Shown here one piece after another: positions 6,839-14,438 of a DNA stretch of 21,863 nt (its first letter is position 1; every line of letters starts with the position of its first letter). Source of the stretch: Omnitrophica WOR_2 bacterium RIFCSPLOWO2_01_FULL_41_12. Lineage in GTDB: Bacteria; Omnitrophota; Gorgyraeia; Gygaellales; Profunditerraquicolaceae. A model generated the notes under the pieces. That model saw only the letters and a program-made list of their open reading frames with translations, did not search any database and was not told the origin of the DNA. The translations under genes were made by a program, and so were the position numbers. The DNA lies in the NCBI GenBank assembly GCA_001805765.1, contig MHGW01000039.1, positions 32,100 through 53,962 on the forward strand, in the 5' to 3' direction.

Positions 6839-7783
6839 ATGATCTGGACGAAAAAGGATTTATTAGGTTTAGAGTATTTAACTAAAGAAGAAATAGAGCT
6901 TATTTTAACTACCGCCGAATCTTTTAAAGAAGTCTCCACCCGCGACATAAAGAAAGTTCCGGCACTACGCGGTAAAACCGTAGTGAATTTATTTTATGAG
7001 CCATCTACGCGCACCAGGGTCTCTTTTGAAGTCGCCGCCAAAAGATTATCTGCGGATGTGATTAATATTGCTTCGGAAACCTCTAGCGTACGCAAAGGCG
7101 AAACCTTAATTGATACCGGAACCAACATTGAGGCCTTAAAAGCAGATATTATTGTGGTCAGGCATAATGCCTCTGGCGCAGCCAATATGTTAGCCCGGCA
7201 TGTCAGTATCAGCGTGGTGAATGCCGGCGATGGCTGGCATGAACATCCGACACAAGCGCTTTTAGATATTTTTACCTTAAAAGAAAAATTAGGCAGGATA
7301 GAAGGTTTAAAGGTGAGCATCATCGGCGACATTGCGCATTCGCGCGTGGCGCGTTCCAATATCTGGGGCTTAACCAAATTAGGCGCCCAGGTCAAGGTTT
7401 GCGCTCCGAAAATACTTATACCGCCGGGCATAGAGCAGATGGGCGCAGTAGTAACTGATGATATTGAGGAAGCGCTGGAGGATGCAGATGCCATAAATAT
7501 CTTGCGTATGCAGTTTGAACGCGACGCAGAAACGGCATTCCCGGAACAACTAGAATATTTTAAAAATTTTGGCATCACGCAAGAGAGATTAAAAAAAGCC
7601 AAAAAAGATATCGTCGTCATGCATCCCGGCCCGATCAACCGGGGCATTGAAATGGAAAGCAGCGTGGCCGACGGTTTAAATTCTGTAATCCTGGAGCAAG
7701 TGACCAATGGCATTGCCGTAAGGATGGCGGTGCTGTTTCTGGTTTCTCAGGGCCATGACAAAAAATACGAAAATACTGATTAA
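6839..7783 (+). CDS. pyrB: Aspartate carbamoyltransferase catalytic subunit
   Basis: PyrB joins carbamoyl phosphate and aspartate to form carbamoyl aspartate, the second step of UMP synthesis. The 314 residues fit the catalytic chain. The carbamoyl-phosphate loop is STRTR (56-60) in FYEPSTRTRVSFE, the 80s-loop lysine lies in SSVRKGE (Lys86), HPTQALLD is at 136-143, and the C-terminal HPGPINRG marks the carbamoyl-phosphate and aspartate site. No pyrI regulatory subunit gene follows, so allosteric control of the PyrBI type is not indicated here. AAGGA sits about five bases before the ATG. A palindromic repeat separates it from pyrR. Its 3' end overlaps pyrC by 29 bases, which suggests translational coupling. 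Confidence 0.97.
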   Translation: MIWTKKDLLGLEYLTKEEIELILTTAESFKEVSTRDIKKVPALRGKTVVNLFYEPSTRTRVSFEVAAKRLSADVINIASETSSVRKGETLIDTGTNIEALKADIIVVRHNASGAANMLARHVSISVVNAGDGWHEHPTQALLDIFTLKEKLGRIEGLKVSIIGDIAHSRVARSNIWGLTKLGAQVKVCAPKILIPPGIEQMGAVVTDDIEEALEDADAINILRMQFERDAETAFPEQLEYFKNFGITQERLKKAKKDIVVMHPGPINRGIEMESSVADGLNSVILEQVTNGIAVRMAVLFLVSQGHDKKYENTD

Positions 7784-9050
7784 AAACGGCCGCGTAGTGG
7801 ATGCGGATAATAATCTGGACGCAGTTTTAGATATTTTAGTAGAAAATAGCCGGATTACCCAAGTGGCTAAAAATATCACAAATGGTGCCTCAGAAATCAT
7901 TGACGCCACAGGTAAAATAGTGCTGCCGGGTTTAGTAGATATGCATGTGCACTTAAGAGAGCCGGGCAGGGAAGATAAAGAAACAGTGGCCTCTGGCAGC
8001 CAAGCCGCAGCCAAGGGAGGGGTGACTTCCTGTTTAGCCATGCCCAATACTCAACCCGCAATTGATTGCGTTGAGAATATGCGCGTTTTAAAAAATATTA
8101 TTCAGAAGACCGCCAAAGTAAATGTATTTATTGCAGCGAGCATTACCCGCAATCGTTTGGGCAAAGAGTTGACGGATATTGCCAAACTGAAAAAAGAAGG
8201 AGCGCTGGCCATAACTGACGACGGCGCATCTGTGGATAGCGATGAATTGATGGTAAGAGCGCTAAAGATCGCTTTAGGCCAAAAGATTTTGGCCATCTGT
8301 CACAGCGAAGATAAATCACTGGCGCAAAAAGGCGTAGTGAATTTAGGGTATACTTCTACCCGCTTAGGCTTAAGGGGCATTTCTCGTGAATCAGAATATC
8401 AAAGAGTGGCCAGGGATATTGCCCTGGCTAAAAAAACAAAAGCGCCAGTGCATATTACCCATGTCAGTTGCCGAGAATCGGTAGAATTAATCAGTCAAGC
8501 CAAAAAAAAGGGGATCAAGGTAACCTGTGATACTTGCCCGCACTACTTTAGCCTGGACGAGGACGTAGTGCTGGCCTACGACACAAACATGAAAGTGAAT
8601 CCTCCCTTAAGAGGCAAGGCGGATGTAGCCAGTATCAGGCAGGGTTTAAAAAATGGGGTGGTTGATGCCATTGCTTCTGACCATGCCCCACATACGGAAA
8701 ACGAAAAAGATATTGAATTTGAGCGGGCAGAGTTTGGCAGTATTGGTTTAGAGACCGAACTGGCAGTAAGCATTACCGAGCTAATTCACACTGGCTTATT
8801 ATCTTGGAGCGCTTTGGTAAAAAAATTAGCGCTTAATCCGGCAAGAATTTTAGGCCTGAATAAAGGCACATTAAGCGTAGGCGCCGATGCAGATATTATT
8901 GTGGTTGCGCCGGATAAAGAGTGGCAGGTAGAAAAAGAAAATTTTCTCTCCAAATCCAAAAATTCTGCCTTCTTAGGCCGTAGATTAAAGGGCATAGTGG
9001 AATATACTATTTGTCAAGGCAGGATAGTATACAAAAATGAGGTGAGCTAA
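7755..9050 (+). CDS. pyrC: Dihydroorotase (class I)
   Basis: PyrC cyclises carbamoyl aspartate to dihydroorotate. At 431 residues it is the long class I form of the amidohydrolase family. Metal and catalytic residues are visible: His64 and His66 in DMHVHLREPG, the Asp pair in ITDDG (155-156), His183 in CHSED, His236 in HITHVS, and Asp309 with His310 and His313 in ASDHAPH. The DDG position carries aspartate where related amidohydrolases have the carboxylated lysine, a known feature of class I bacterial dihydroorotases that work with ATCase. It overlaps pyrB and ends directly at the start of the next gene. Allantoinase and hydantoinase are relatives, but the pyr context and LREPG motif decide for PyrC. 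Confidence 0.96.
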   Translation: MTKNTKILIKNGRVVDADNNLDAVLDILVENSRITQVAKNITNGASEIIDATGKIVLPGLVDMHVHLREPGREDKETVASGSQAAAKGGVTSCLAMPNTQPAIDCVENMRVLKNIIQKTAKVNVFIAASITRNRLGKELTDIAKLKKEGALAITDDGASVDSDELMVRALKIALGQKILAICHSEDKSLAQKGVVNLGYTSTRLGLRGISRESEYQRVARDIALAKKTKAPVHITHVSCRESVELISQAKKKGIKVTCDTCPHYFSLDEDVVLAYDTNMKVNPPLRGKADVASIRQGLKNGVVDAIASDHAPHTENEKDIEFERAEFGSIGLETELAVSITELIHTGLLSWSALVKKLALNPARILGLNKGTLSVGADADIIVVAPDKEWQVEKENFLSKSKNSAFLGRRLKGIVEYTICQGRIVYKNEVS

Positions 9051-10289
9051 ATGGAATTCATAGCTGATTTTCACATTCATTCCAAGTATAGCCGCGCCAC
9101 ATCTAAGGATATGGATATACAGCATATTGCACAATGGGCAAAACTAAAGGGTATTACTTTAATGGGTACCGGCGACTTTACCCACCATTTATGGCTGGAG
9201 GAATTAAAACATAATTTAGAAGATTTAGGCAACGGATTATTTAAACATAAGGACATTTATTTTATGCTCACCGCCGAGATTAGCAGTATTTATTCAAAGA
9301 ACAATAAGGGCCACCGGATTCATAATTTAATTTTTGCCCCTTCATTTAAAACCGTGGATAAAATCAACGAGGCCTTAAGCCGCCGCGGAAATTTAGCTAG
9401 TGACGGCCGGCCGATATTAGGCCTGGATGCTGCAGAATTAGCGCGCATTATTTTTGATATTGATGAAAATTGTATGATTGTGCCGGGGCATATCTGGACC
9501 CCGTGGTTTAGTTTATTCGGTTCGATGTCTGGCTTTGACAGAATTGAAGATTGTTTTGAGCAGCAGACGCCTAAGATATTTGCCGGGGAGACAGGTTTAT
9601 CCAGCGACCCGTCTATGAACTGGCGCCTTTCCCAATTAGACAGAATTACCTTAATTAGCAATTCCGACAGCCACAGTCCTTCTAAGATAGGCCGGGAGGC
9701 AAATGTGTTTGACTGCACATTAGATTACCAGACGATCAGAGAAGTTTTAAAAACTAAGGATAAAAAAAGATTTTTATACACTATTGAATTTTTTCCCGAA
9801 GAAGGCAAGTACCATTTTGACGGCCACCGTCTCTGCGGGGTAAGATTTGCGCCAAAAGAGACTAAGCAACATCAGGGTAAATGCCCGAAGTGCGGAAAAT
9901 CCGTAACCGTAGGCGTCATGAATAGGGTGGAGCAATTAGCCGACCGGCCCGAAGGTTACACCCCCTCTAATGCCATACCTTTTAAAAACCTGATTCCTTT
10001 AGAGGAGATTATTGCTGAGGCAAAAGGCGTGGGTAAAGGTTCAGTGGCTGTGGAGAGGGATTATCAGGGCCTGGTGTCTAAATTCGGCACTGAGCTTGAT
10101 ATATTGCTACGGCTGCCTAAAGAGGATTTACTGAAAGGCCTGCCTCCTAAAATTGCAGAGGGCGTTTTAAGAACGCGCCAAGGAAAGGTGCAAATTCTGG
10201 CTGGCTTTGACGGAGAATATGGCAAAATTGCAATTTTTGGCGAAGAAGAAAAGTCTACTAAGGGAGAAAAACAGTTAAGTTTATTTTGA
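9051..10289 (+). CDS. Endonuclease Q-like PHP-domain DNA repair enzyme
   Basis: This 412-residue protein resembles the EndoQ family (TIGR00375), which nicks DNA 5' of uracil, hypoxanthine, xanthine and abasic sites. A PHP metal centre is suggested by His8 and His10 (DFHIH), Asp42 (GTGDFTHH), Glu76 (TAEISS), His91, His147 (PGHIW), and Asp206 with His208 (NSDSHSPSKIG). A zinc-finger segment follows: Cys262, then Cys278 and Cys281 in GKCPKCGK, with a nearby His likely as the fourth ligand. The family stretch MNRVEQLADRPEGYTP is at 290-305. The last five residues, QLSLF, match the bacterial sliding-clamp-binding consensus. The ATG abuts the pyrC stop, and GAGGTGAG gives a good ribosome binding site. 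Older annotations often call such proteins UvrD-helicase-related or PHP-domain proteins. The family call is confident; the exact substrate is inferred. Confidence 0.88.
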   Translation: MEFIADFHIHSKYSRATSKDMDIQHIAQWAKLKGITLMGTGDFTHHLWLEELKHNLEDLGNGLFKHKDIYFMLTAEISSIYSKNNKGHRIHNLIFAPSFKTVDKINEALSRRGNLASDGRPILGLDAAELARIIFDIDENCMIVPGHIWTPWFSLFGSMSGFDRIEDCFEQQTPKIFAGETGLSSDPSMNWRLSQLDRITLISNSDSHSPSKIGREANVFDCTLDYQTIREVLKTKDKKRFLYTIEFFPEEGKYHFDGHRLCGVRFAPKETKQHQGKCPKCGKSVTVGVMNRVEQLADRPEGYTPSNAIPFKNLIPLEEIIAEAKGVGKGSVAVERDYQGLVSKFGTELDILLRLPKEDLLKGLPPKIAEGVLRTRQGKVQILAGFDGEYGKIAIFGEEEKSTKGEKQLSLF

Positions 10290-10298
10290 AAAATTTGC

Positions 10299-10370
10299 GC
10301 GCCTGTGGCCCAATGGATAGGGCACCAGCCTCCGGAGCTGGGTGTACAGGTTCGACTCCTGTCAGGCGCA
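10299..10370 (+). tRNA. tRNA-Arg (anticodon CCG)
   Basis: The acceptor stem GCGCCTG (10299-10305) pairs with CAGGCGC (10363-10369), with discriminator A10370. The D stem is GCCC/GGGC. The anticodon stem CCAGC/GCTGG encloses CTCCGGA with anticodon CCG at 10332-10334, reading CGG. The T arm is ACAGG-TTCGACT-CCTGT. CCA is not encoded. It lies nine bases after the EndoQ-like gene with no separate promoter that I can identify, so it may be excised from the pyr transcript. Confidence 0.96.
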
Positions 10371-10389
10371 CTTAAAAACATAATAATCA

Positions 10390-10429
10390 AGCGCTGCCAG
10401 TAGGGACTGTCCCCGTAGGGGACTGTCCC
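10390..10429 (+). repeat. Palindromic GGGACTGTCCCC repeat, copy 2
   Basis: GGGACTGTCCCC and GGGGACTGTCCC pair around a GTA loop (core 10403-10429). The left flank AGCGCTGCCAGTA matches the left flank of copy 1 apart from one inserted C. The right flank differs, so the outer stem is lost and only the core hairpin remains. It occupies most of the gap between tRNA-Arg and the SLOG-family gene. No T-run follows. Confidence 0.82.
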
Positions 10430-10457
10430 ACGACAAGAGAAGGGTTGATGGGGAGAT

Positions 10458-10934
10458 ATGCGAAAAAACATAGTCAGCGTTATAGGTGGTCATAATTGTA
10501 CGAATGAAGTGGAGCAATTAGCCAAAAATTTAGGCAAAAAATTGGCAAAAGTGGTTGATATATTAGTTACAGGAGGCTTAAGTGGAACAATGAAGGCGGT
10601 TTGTCAAGGTTTTAAGGCTGCCGGAGGCCTAACTATAGGCATGTTACCAAGTTACAATAAAAATGATGCTAACCCTGATGTGGATATTGCGATTCCTACA
10701 GGGCTAGGTTTAGCCAGAAATATTTTAGTGGTTAAAAGTGCAGATGTGGTCATTGCCCTACCGGGCGCAGAGGGTACCCTCTCTGAAATTGCCTATGGTT
10801 TACAATTTGAGATTCCGGTGATCAGTTTACAGTCTTGGGATATACCGGGCACGATAAAAGTGAATACAGTGGATGAGGCCATAGAAAAAGTAAAAGAAAT
10901 TTTGGAGCAAAAATGCAAGCCCGCGGCGAAGTAA
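10458..10934 (+). CDS. SLOG/LOG-like Rossmann-fold protein (TIGR00725-type)
   Basis: This 158-residue protein belongs by pattern to the SLOG superfamily that also includes LOG cytokinin-activating phosphoribohydrolases and DprA. The N-terminus VSVIGG is the first strand and turn. The nucleotide-loop motif VTGGLSGTMKAVCQGF is at about 37-52. A variant of the PGGxGTxxE motif reads LPGAEGTLSEI, keeping the GT and the glutamate. It is shorter than typical LOG proteins and most like the TIGR00725 group, whose substrate is not established. GGGGAG lies just before the ATG. It overlaps the carB half by 22 bases. A nucleotide-monophosphate or small nucleotide ligand is likely from the fold, but I assign no reaction. 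Confidence 0.8.
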   Translation: MRKNIVSVIGGHNCTNEVEQLAKNLGKKLAKVVDILVTGGLSGTMKAVCQGFKAAGGLTIGMLPSYNKNDANPDVDIAIPTGLGLARNILVVKSADVVIALPGAEGTLSEIAYGLQFEIPVISLQSWDIPGTIKVNTVDEAIEKVKEILEQKCKPAAK

Positions 10935-12517
10935 GGACCAGCAAAAATAAAAAAGTGGTGATTTTAGGGGGTGGGCCGAATCGGATTGGCCAGGGGATTG
11001 AATTTGATTACTGCTGTTGCCATGCTGCCTATGCCTTAAAAGAAGAAAGCGTAGATAGTATTATGGTAAACTGCAATCCGGAAACAGTTTCCACAGATTA
11101 CGATACCTCAGATAGATTATACTTTGAGCCGTTAACTTTAGAAGACATCTTAAATATTATTGAGGTGGAAAAGCCGATCGGCGTAATCCTACAATTTGGC
11201 GGCCAGACCCCGCTAAATCTGGCCCTGCCTTTAAGAGAGGCAGGAGTAAATATATTAGGCACCAATGCAGACAATATTGATATTGCCGAGGATAGAAAGC
11301 GTTTTAAAGAGATGCTGCATAAATTAAATCTCTTGCAACCGGATAACGGCACTGCCTTTAATTTTTCGCAAGCCCAGGAAGTGGCCAAAAAAATCGGTTA
11401 CCCGGTATTAGTGCGGCCCTCTTATGTTTTAGGCGGCCGGGCAATGGAGATTGTTTATGATGCAAGTACTTTAGAGAAATTTATCCAAGAGGCGGCCCGG
11501 GTTTCCGGAGAGCATCCGGTGCTGATTGACAAATTCCTGGAGGATGCCATTGAGGTGGATGTAGATTTAATTGGTGATGGCCAAGCTTTTGTCATCGGTG
11601 GGATTATGGAGCATATTGAAGAAGCAGGGATTCATTCCGGGGATTCGGCCATGTCATTACCTACTTATACTTTATCTGCTGAGATATTAAATAAGATCAG
11701 AGCAGCCACTTATAAAATGGCCAAGGAATTAACTGTGACCGGCTTGATGAACGTGCAGTATGCCGTAAAAGATGAGAAAGCTTATGTCTTAGAAGTAAAT
11801 CCCCGCGCTTCCCGGACAATTCCTTTTGTTTCCAAGGCCATAGGTATACCTTTGGCGAAATTAGCCACCAAGGCGATGCTGGGTAAGAGCCTAAAAAGTT
11901 TAGGCTTTATTCAGGAAGTTATTCCCAAACATGTGGCAGTCAAGGAGTCGGTTTTTCCATTTAACCGTTTTCCTGGGGTAGATGTAATTTTAGGCCCGGA
12001 GATGAAGTCTACAGGTGAAGTAATGGGCCTGGACACAGACTTTGGCCAGGCTTATATTAAGAGCCAGATTGCTGCTGGTCAAAATCTGTCTGTCAAGGGC
12101 AATGTCTTCATCTCAGTAAGAGATAAGGATAAACGCGCGGTAGTGTTGATCGCCAAAAAATTAGCGGACTTAGGTTTTTATCTCTATGCTACCTCTGGCA
12201 CGGCTGCCGCCCTAAAAAGAAACGGCATTAAAGTCCAGGTGCTGCGTAAAATTTCCGAAGGCAAGCCTAATTTATTAGACTTGATGAAAGACGGTAAGAT
12301 TCAATTGGTGATCAATACGCCCTCGGGCAGAATCCCTCGGCAGGATGAAATCCAGATTCGGTCACAGGTTATTTTATACAGTATACCTTACACTACCACT
12401 ATTTCTGGCGCCCAGGCTACCGTCAACGGCATAGAGTCGCTTTTGAAAAAGGATTTAGGAGTAAAGTCATTGCAGGAATATCATAAAAAAATAAAATATG
12501 GAAAAAATAAACATTAA
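10913..12517 (+). CDS. carB: Carbamoyl-phosphate synthase large chain, C-terminal half (split carB)
   Basis: The 534-residue product matches only the C-terminal half of CarB. It starts at the second ATP-grasp synthetase domain with VVILGGGPNRIGQGIEFDY (residues 15-33), followed by MVNCNPETVSTDYDTSDRLYFEP and VRPSYVLGGRAMEIVYD. The MGS regulatory domain follows from about residue 395 (FISVRDKDKRAVV, ATSGTAAALKRNGI). That domain binds UMP or ornithine/IMP in known enzymes. The half corresponds to roughly residue 540 onward of the 1073-residue E. coli protein. The start is a true one: GGAG (10903-10906) precedes the ATG by six bases, and there is no upstream in-frame extension of carB. The N-terminal half and carA are absent from the window. 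Split CarB is known in Aquifex and Methanocaldococcus, so this need not be a pseudogene. It overlaps yjbQ by 20 bases. Confidence 0.93.
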   Translation: MQARGEVRTSKNKKVVILGGGPNRIGQGIEFDYCCCHAAYALKEESVDSIMVNCNPETVSTDYDTSDRLYFEPLTLEDILNIIEVEKPIGVILQFGGQTPLNLALPLREAGVNILGTNADNIDIAEDRKRFKEMLHKLNLLQPDNGTAFNFSQAQEVAKKIGYPVLVRPSYVLGGRAMEIVYDASTLEKFIQEAARVSGEHPVLIDKFLEDAIEVDVDLIGDGQAFVIGGIMEHIEEAGIHSGDSAMSLPTYTLSAEILNKIRAATYKMAKELTVTGLMNVQYAVKDEKAYVLEVNPRASRTIPFVSKAIGIPLAKLATKAMLGKSLKSLGFIQEVIPKHVAVKESVFPFNRFPGVDVILGPEMKSTGEVMGLDTDFGQAYIKSQIAAGQNLSVKGNVFISVRDKDKRAVVLIAKKLADLGFYLYATSGTAAALKRNGIKVQVLRKISEGKPNLLDLMKDGKIQLVINTPSGRIPRQDEIQIRSQVILYSIPYTTTISGAQATVNGIESLLKKDLGVKSLQEYHKKIKYGKNKH

Positions 12518-12911
12518 AACATCTCAGCGGATAGATTTAATAGACATTACTGGTCAAGTGCAAAGCGTAGTTGCCAAAAGTAAAACCAAAGACGGAGTTT
12601 GTTTTATTTTCTGTCCGCATACCACTGCCGGACTGACGATTAATGAAAACGCAGACCCGCAGGTGCGAAGAGATATTATCAATACCTTAAATAAACTGGT
12701 GCCGGAGAATGCCGGATACTCTCATACCGAAGGTAATGCCGATAGCCACATAAAATCTTCTATTTTCGGCTCTTCATTGACCGTATTTATTGAGAATGGA
12801 CAACTAGCGTTCGGTACCTGGCAGGGAATATATTTTTGCGAAGGGGATGGCCCGCGTTCTCGGGAAGTTTGGGTGAAAATAGGGGCTGTCCCCGCAGGGG
12901 ACTGTCCCTAA
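12498..12911 (+). CDS. yjbQ: YjbQ family protein (UPF0047, secondary thiamine-phosphate synthase-like)
   Basis: The 137-residue protein carries all UPF0047 signatures: FCPHTTAGLTINENADPQVRRD (38-59), SHTEGNADSHIKSS (75-88) and GTWQGIYFCEGDGPR (106-120). His41, His76 and His84 are the likely metal or catalytic histidines. Family members have weak thiamine-phosphate synthase activity in vitro and can rescue thiE mutants, but their physiological role is unclear. Usual members end soon after the GPR motif with a short beta strand. Here the final residues GAVPAGDCP and the TAA stop are encoded by a palindromic repeat, so the natural tail has been replaced or extended. The start overlaps the end of carB by 20 bases. 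Confidence 0.92.
   Translation: MEKINIKTSQRIDLIDITGQVQSVVAKSKTKDGVCFIFCPHTTAGLTINENADPQVRRDIINTLNKLVPENAGYSHTEGNADSHIKSSIFGSSLTVFIENGQLAFGTWQGIYFCEGDGPRSREVWVKIGAVPAGDCP
12880..12910 (+). repeat. Palindromic GGGGCTGTCCCC repeat, copy 3, inside the 3' end of yjbQ
   Basis: Arms TAGGGGCTGTCCCC (12880-12893) and GGGGACTGTCCCTA (12897-12910) pair around a GCA loop with two mismatched positions. The core is the same as in copies 1 and 2 with one base change. It is translated in frame as the last ten residues of YjbQ, and its final TA forms the first two bases of the TAA stop. Confidence 0.82.
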
Positions 12912-12923
12912 AAGGAAGTTGGA

Positions 12924-13724
12924 ATGCCAGAATTACCAGAAGTAGAAACCATCAAAAGGGAATTAGAGAAGGCAATTCTAGGGAAAAAGATCCTGGAGGT
13001 TTGCGTGCATCATCCCAAGGTAATCCGAGAGCCGAAAGTAGAAAAATTTAAAAAGGGATTAACCGCAGTAACCATAAAAAATATTTTGCGTAAGGCCAAG
13101 GTTTTGATTTTAGAATTATCCAATGGTAAATCTCTAGTGATTCATTTAAAGATGACCGGGCAATTGGTTTACCCGGGCAATGGCCAGAAAAGCCGGGTCA
13201 GTTTTAGGTTATCCGATAAGAAACTCCTAGATTTTAATGACCAGAGGTTATTCGCGGAACTGCGTTTACTGGATGACTGGAGAAAATTAAAATTTATTCA
13301 GGGCTTAGGCCCGGAGCCATTTGACATCAATGCAGGGCAATTTAAAGCAATGTTGAGCCAAAAAAAAAGTAAAATCAAGCCGCTTTTAATGGACCAGACC
13401 TTTATTTCCGGGATAGGAAATCTCTACGCCGCAGAGGCGCTTTTTAGGGCGAAGGTTCATCCGCAAAGGCCTGCCTCAAGCCTTTCTGAGAAAGAAAAAG
13501 AGTTATTGTTCAAAGAAATAAAAGATACGCTTATTGAAGCAATTCAACATAAGGGCTCATCTGTTGACCAATATGTGCAACTTTCCGGCTCTCCCGGAGA
13601 TTATGCGAAATATCATAAAGTTTATGACCGAAAGGGCAAGCCCTGTTTGGTCTGTAAAACGCCCGTGCAAAGAATTGCTTTAGGCGGCAGAGGCACTTAT
13701 TTTTGCCCAAAATGCCAAAAATAA
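12924..13724 (+). CDS. mutM: Formamidopyrimidine-DNA glycosylase (Fpg/MutM)
   Basis: Fpg removes 8-oxoguanine and formamidopyrimidines and cuts the abasic site by beta,delta-elimination. The N-terminus MPELPEVET gives the catalytic Pro2 (N-terminal after Met removal) and Glu3. Lys59 in the RKAK segment corresponds to E. coli Lys57. Met77 (HLKMTGQ), Arg108 and Phe110 (DQRLFA) match the void-filling residues. The helix-two-turn-helix SGIGNLYAAEALF is at 162-174. The C-terminal zinc finger has Cys241, Cys244, Cys261 and Cys264. The 266 residues are close to the E. coli length of 269. AAGGAAG precedes the ATG by six bases. Endonuclease VIII is excluded by the MPELPEVET N-terminus and overall length and motifs. 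Confidence 0.97.
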   Translation: MPELPEVETIKRELEKAILGKKILEVCVHHPKVIREPKVEKFKKGLTAVTIKNILRKAKVLILELSNGKSLVIHLKMTGQLVYPGNGQKSRVSFRLSDKKLLDFNDQRLFAELRLLDDWRKLKFIQGLGPEPFDINAGQFKAMLSQKKSKIKPLLMDQTFISGIGNLYAAEALFRAKVHPQRPASSLSEKEKELLFKEIKDTLIEAIQHKGSSVDQYVQLSGSPGDYAKYHKVYDRKGKPCLVCKTPVQRIALGGRGTYFCPKCQK

Positions 13725-13730
13725 AATAAA

Positions 13731-14438
13731 ATGAAAAGACGCATCAGGATTCAAGGTTTCCTGATATTTTTGTCAGTAATCAGCGCTATTTTGTTATCTA
13801 AGTTTTTATCCCCTAATTGGAAACAAGGAGCTTGGGATGAATTTTTAGATGCGCTAGGAATCACCATAGTGTTATTCGGCCTTTTATTTCGCATTGCCGC
13901 CAGAGGCCACAAAGCCGATAATTCTCTTAATGGTAGGCAGATGATTCAAGACGGGCTATACGCCTTGGTTAGGCATCCCATGTATTTTGGTACCTTTTTA
14001 ATTGGCTCAGGAGTGGTTTTAGTGCTTTTTCAATGGTGGGCTTTTTTTATATTTCTTACGGTTTTTTTAACCATATATATTCCTCAGGTTAACCGCGAAG
14101 AGGAGAATTTATTCAGACGCTTTGGCCAAGAATACAAAGATTATCTCCGGGTCACCCCAAAATTCTTTCCTGATTTAAAAAGGTTATGCAGAATAAATTT
14201 GGCAGATTACCTATTTTTTAAATGGCCATGGATCAAAAAAGAACTCCCTTCTTTAATCGGGGTGATTGCGGGCATCATCTCCATTGAAATTTGGGAAGAT
14301 GCAAGATCATTTGGCTATCAAGAAGTGCGGAAGGAATTTTTAGAACTCACTTTCATAATCATATTTTTTATTGCTATTTTCATTGCCCTTTATGAAAAAC
14401 AAGATATTCCCAGACAAGAGCAGGATTCTCGTAAATAG
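13731..14438 (+). CDS. Isoprenylcysteine carboxyl methyltransferase-like membrane protein
   Basis: This 235-residue integral membrane protein has about five hydrophobic segments, near residues 9-26, 39-57, 86-117, 172-186 and 207-223. The family signature of ICMT/PEMT-type methyltransferases is present: GLYALVRHPMYFGTFLIGSG, then VNREEENLFRRFGQEYKDYLRVTPKFFP. The His-Pro of RHPMY and the Glu-Glu pair are the conserved cofactor-binding elements. Bacterial relatives include phospholipid N-methyltransferase-like proteins and proteins of unknown substrate, so no reaction is assigned. The ATG lies six bases after the mutM stop. Its last 47 bases overlap the chosen start of pyrK. Confidence 0.83.
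   Translation: MKRRIRIQGFLIFLSVISAILLSKFLSPNWKQGAWDEFLDALGITIVLFGLLFRIAARGHKADNSLNGRQMIQDGLYALVRHPMYFGTFLIGSGVVLVLFQWWAFFIFLTVFLTIYIPQVNREEENLFRRFGQEYKDYLRVTPKFFPDLKRLCRINLADYLFFKWPWIKKELPSLIGVIAGIISIEIWEDARSFGYQEVRKEFLELTFIIIFFIAIFIALYEKQDIPRQEQDSRK

Noticed and set aside
6994..7713. A 239-codon minus-strand open frame opposite pyrB
   Set aside because: It is the antisense shadow of a strongly conserved pyrB, has no family motif or ribosome binding site, and other minus-strand frames here are similar shadows.
10913..12517. carB as a pseudogene fragment
   Set aside because: It has a proper start with ribosome binding site, begins at a domain boundary, has an uninterrupted frame and intact motifs, and natural splits at this point are known.
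12836..13051. 71-codon frame across the yjbQ-mutM junction
   Set aside because: It overlaps two well-supported genes in a different frame and encodes a low-complexity, charged product with no motif.
14371..14391. TTG start for pyrK
   Set aside because: The seven added residues have no match to the family N-terminus and no ribosome binding site; the ATG at 14392 is preferred.
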